Shown: piece by piece, positions 62,605 through 64,000 of the stretch
Numbering within the stretch: position 1 is the first letter of the stretch
Layout: every line of letters begins with the position of its first letter
Assembly (NCBI GenBank): GCA_963813375.1
Contig: CAWEYT010000008.1
Coordinates: 1-64,000 of the forward strand
Direction: 5' to 3'
Origin: DASTFY01 sp963813375
Lineage (GTDB): Bacteria > Actinomycetota > Acidimicrobiia > Acidimicrobiales > Ilumatobacteraceae
DNA length: 64,000 bases
Translations under genes and position numbers: made by a program
Notes under the pieces: generated by a model
Seen by the model: the letters and a program-made list of their open reading frames with translations, nothing else
What the model was told of the DNA's origin: nothing
Database searches by the model: none

Positions 62605-62623
62605 TTCCCAGGCACACTGGGAA
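62605..62623. promoter_or_regulatory. Inverted repeat between htrA and whiB
   Basis: TTCCCAG and CTGGGAA, perfect seven-base arms with five bases between. It lies in the shared upstream region of two divergent genes, so it may be an operator. No regulator can be assigned. Confidence 0.45.
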
Positions 62624-62673
62624 CTGGAAGCGGGCGAGCGACGTGACTGCTGCGTACCCGCGAGGAGCCGAAG

Positions 62674-62919
62674 ATGGATGAGATGCTGAACGGCTGGATG
62701 GCCGAGGGCAACTGTCGAAACCACCCGCCCGCTACGTTCTTCCCCTCTGACGGGGTGGGAGTCGACCGTGCCCGCAAGATCTGCGCCTCCTGCCCGGTCA
62801 TCGAGAGCTGCCTCGAGTACGCACTCTCGCATCGCATCGAGCATGGCGTTTGGGGTGGCTGCTCGGAACGGGAGCGCCGCCGCATCCTCAAACGCCGCCG
62901 CCTGGCGCTGGCGAACTAG
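62674..62919 (+). CDS. WhiB-family iron-sulfur transcription factor
   Basis: 81 residues. Cysteines 14, 37, 40 and 46 (C-x22-C-x2-C-x5-C) bind a [4Fe-4S] cluster; G-V-W-G-G at 58-62 is the turn that contacts sigma region 4; the basic tail E-R-R-R-I-L-K-R-R-R binds DNA. Size fits WhiB1/WhiB2-type proteins. AGGAG is eight bases before the ATG. It is divergent from htrA, so it may be linked to envelope or redox stress. Confidence 0.93.
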   Translation: MDEMLNGWMAEGNCRNHPPATFFPSDGVGVDRARKICASCPVIESCLEYALSHRIEHGVWGGCSERERRRILKRRRLALAN

Positions 62920-62983
62920 CCGCCGCACGCTCGTCACGTCACCACTCAGCGTGGTCACCGGGCCGCGTTGAGCCTGTGGTCCT

Positions 62984-63805
62984 CTAGCCGAAGCCGAACG
63001 CCTCGAGGAGGCCCTCGCCGGCCCCCTGCACCCGGTCCATCAGTGACGGGTCGGGGCGGCGGGACTCGAGGTCGTCGGCCATCGAGGGAGCCGGTTCGGG
63101 GCCGACCAGCACCACGACGTTGGCGCCGACCTGTGCCAGGACGACGGGTGACGGATCGGCGGGGACGATCCACGCCCGGCCGCTGCTGAGCAGCCATCCT
63201 CTGGAGCCGGCAGGGAGGCGGTCCTCGCGGATGTCGTAACCCACGAAGACGAAGGCCGACAGGACCTCGTCACCGCTCGTGTAGGTCGCCTGTTGCGGCT
63301 GACCGACGTCGGTCAGCGACTGCAGGCGGTAGCTCCCCATCGAGGGAGGCAGGCCGAGCGCGGCGGCCTCCTGCTCGGTCTGGTGCTGTGCCGCCTCGTC
63401 CGCCGAGGTGTCCGGAGGCGTGGACTCCTCGTGGAGGCTGACCAGTGAGTTGAGGGCGGGCAGGCCACCCGACCGGTTGCCGGTCAGCCCGGTGAGCCCC
63501 ACCACCGCCAACCAGATCGAGGCCGTGGCGGCCAGGCTCACGGCCCCGGCCCGGATGACCCACCGGTCACGCCGCCGTCGGGGCCCGCTCGGGTCGAGCA
63601 GCATGCGCTCGAAGAACCCGAACGGCGTCTGGACCTCGGGGAGGCCCGAGACCCACTCCTTGGCCCGGCGGGTGGCCTCCAGCTCCCGCCCGCAGGTGGG
63701 GCAGGACTCGAGATGGGCGTCGACCGTGGCCCGCTCGGCCTCGGTGAGCTCGCCGTCCGCGTAGGCGCTGAGCAGGTCGCCCGGATGCACCGGCCCCCCG
63801 TTCAC
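62984..63805 (-). CDS. Anti-sigma factor with zinc-binding domain
   Basis: 273 residues. N-terminal zinc-finger anti-sigma domain: H-P-G-D-L-L-S-A-Y-A-D-G-E-L and H-L-E-S-C-P-T-C, the H-x3-C-x2-C motif. A membrane helix lies around residues 102-125, and an extracytoplasmic domain of about 150 residues follows, rich in beta strands (possibly sensor). GTG 63805 overlaps the sigma factor stop by four bases, the usual sigma/anti-sigma arrangement. It should hold the sigma factor inactive until envelope stress. Confidence 0.88.
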   Translation of the reverse strand: MNGGPVHPGDLLSAYADGELTEAERATVDAHLESCPTCGRELEATRRAKEWVSGLPEVQTPFGFFERMLLDPSGPRRRRDRWVIRAGAVSLAATASIWLAVVGLTGLTGNRSGGLPALNSLVSLHEESTPPDTSADEAAQHQTEQEAAALGLPPSMGSYRLQSLTDVGQPQQATYTSGDEVLSAFVFVGYDIREDRLPAGSRGWLLSSGRAWIVPADPSPVVLAQVGANVVVLVGPEPAPSMADDLESRRPDPSLMDRVQGAGEGLLEAFGFG

Positions 63806-64000
63806 GCGCTCAGCTCCTTGCGCAGCAGAGCCCGGCCGCGGTGGATCCGGCTCCTGACCGTCCCCGGGGGGATGTCGAGCGCGGACGCGATCTCGGCGTA
63901 GTCGAGGCCCACGACATCGCACAGGACGAGCGCGGCGCGGAAGTCGGGCGGGAGGGTGCGCAGCGCGTCCTGGACGTCCTCGGGCAGACGTTGCGCGGCG
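63802..64000 (-). CDS. ECF RNA polymerase sigma factor, C-terminal part (cut by window edge)
   Basis: Only the last 65 residues are in the window. They hold region 4: L-P-P-D-F-R-A-A-L-V-L, D-Y-A-E-I-A-S-A-L-D-I-P-P-G-T-V-R-S-R-I-H-R-G-R, the -35-binding helix-turn-helix of ECF sigma factors. Region 2 lies beyond 64000. It is followed by its overlapping anti-sigma gene and then htrA, suggesting a SigE-like envelope stress regulator. Confidence 0.9.
   Translation of the reverse strand, partial: AAQRLPEDVQDALRTLPPDFRAALVLCDVVGLDYAEIASALDIPPGTVRSRIHRGRALLRKELSA

Noticed and set aside
1..64000. Prophage, transposase, integrase or plasmid origin
   Set aside because: No such protein or site was seen; the only mobile-looking structures are the 53-bp repeats and the DUF559 palindromes.

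Overview
The window is very GC-rich DNA from an actinobacterium. WhiB and DtxR-type regulators, a class E sortase, an Lhr helicase, a HelD-like helicase, a DUF3052 protein, a CYTH-CHAD protein and SenX3/RegX3-like signalling all point there. The TANNNT promoter elements placed 6-9 bases before start codons, and the family mix (MreB present, DUF2342 protein, cyclase-ATPase-TPR giant protein), suggest the class Acidimicrobiia. That last assignment is inference only. Coding density is high: no stretch above 300 bases lacks a gene, and the longest gap (25854-26044, about 190 bases) holds only the hemE promoter.

Layout. 1-6061: end of a tRNA-Arg, an acyltransferase-like membrane protein, a divergent tetR/oxidoreductase pair with two tandem operators, a secreted subtilase, and an ArsR/SRPBCC pair. 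A 53-base direct repeat brackets the tetR/oxidoreductase pair and looks like an insertion scar. 6087-15000: a 1343-residue cyclase-ATPase-TPR protein with a nucleotidyltransferase-like tail, a MacB/FtsX-type ABC exporter, a DUF3052 protein and an endonuclease VIII. 15061-22101: Lhr helicase, a DUF559/AbiEi-like protein bracketed by two related palindromes, and a class III aminotransferase. 22177-29444: iron and heme block (DtxR, bacterioferritin, Bfd, HelD-like helicase, hemE-hemH-hemY). 29519-38357: sortase, Lnt, Dtd, aldose epimerase, a secreted Ig-like protein, a tightly overlapping glycosyltransferase-methyltransferase-terpenoid-cyclase-fold operon, another methyltransferase and a nitroreductase. 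38379-50085: membrane glycosyltransferase, TesB, sugar dehydrogenase, enoyl-CoA hydratase, MreB, MoaE, PDZ protein, epimerase, DUF2342 protein and an MFS transporter. 50165-60938: one long minus-strand phosphate and polyphosphate block in transcription order ppk1, CYTH-CHAD, Nudix, then (PHO box) pstS, pstC, pstA, pstB, phoU, senX3-like, regX3-like. 61008-64000: envelope-stress block with an ECF sigma factor (cut by the window end), its anti-sigma factor and HtrA, with a whiB gene on the other strand.

About 27 single-base frameshifts interrupt otherwise well conserved genes (five in lhr, three in hemY, four across pstSCA). Nearly all are repaired by removing one base, usually in a short G or C run. 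I therefore read them as assembly indels rather than gene decay, and give each broken gene its full reconstructed span. Any reader should correct these before using protein sequences.

The most interesting signals are the DUF559 gene bracketed by mirror-image palindromes, the insertion scar around tetR/oxidoreductase, the cyclase-to-nucleotidyltransferase fusion, the uncharacterised glycosyltransferase-methyltransferase-cyclase operon, the PHO-box-led phosphate/polyphosphate block with a hairpin between pstS and pstC, a CTG start for mreB, and a widespread leaderless promoter pattern.
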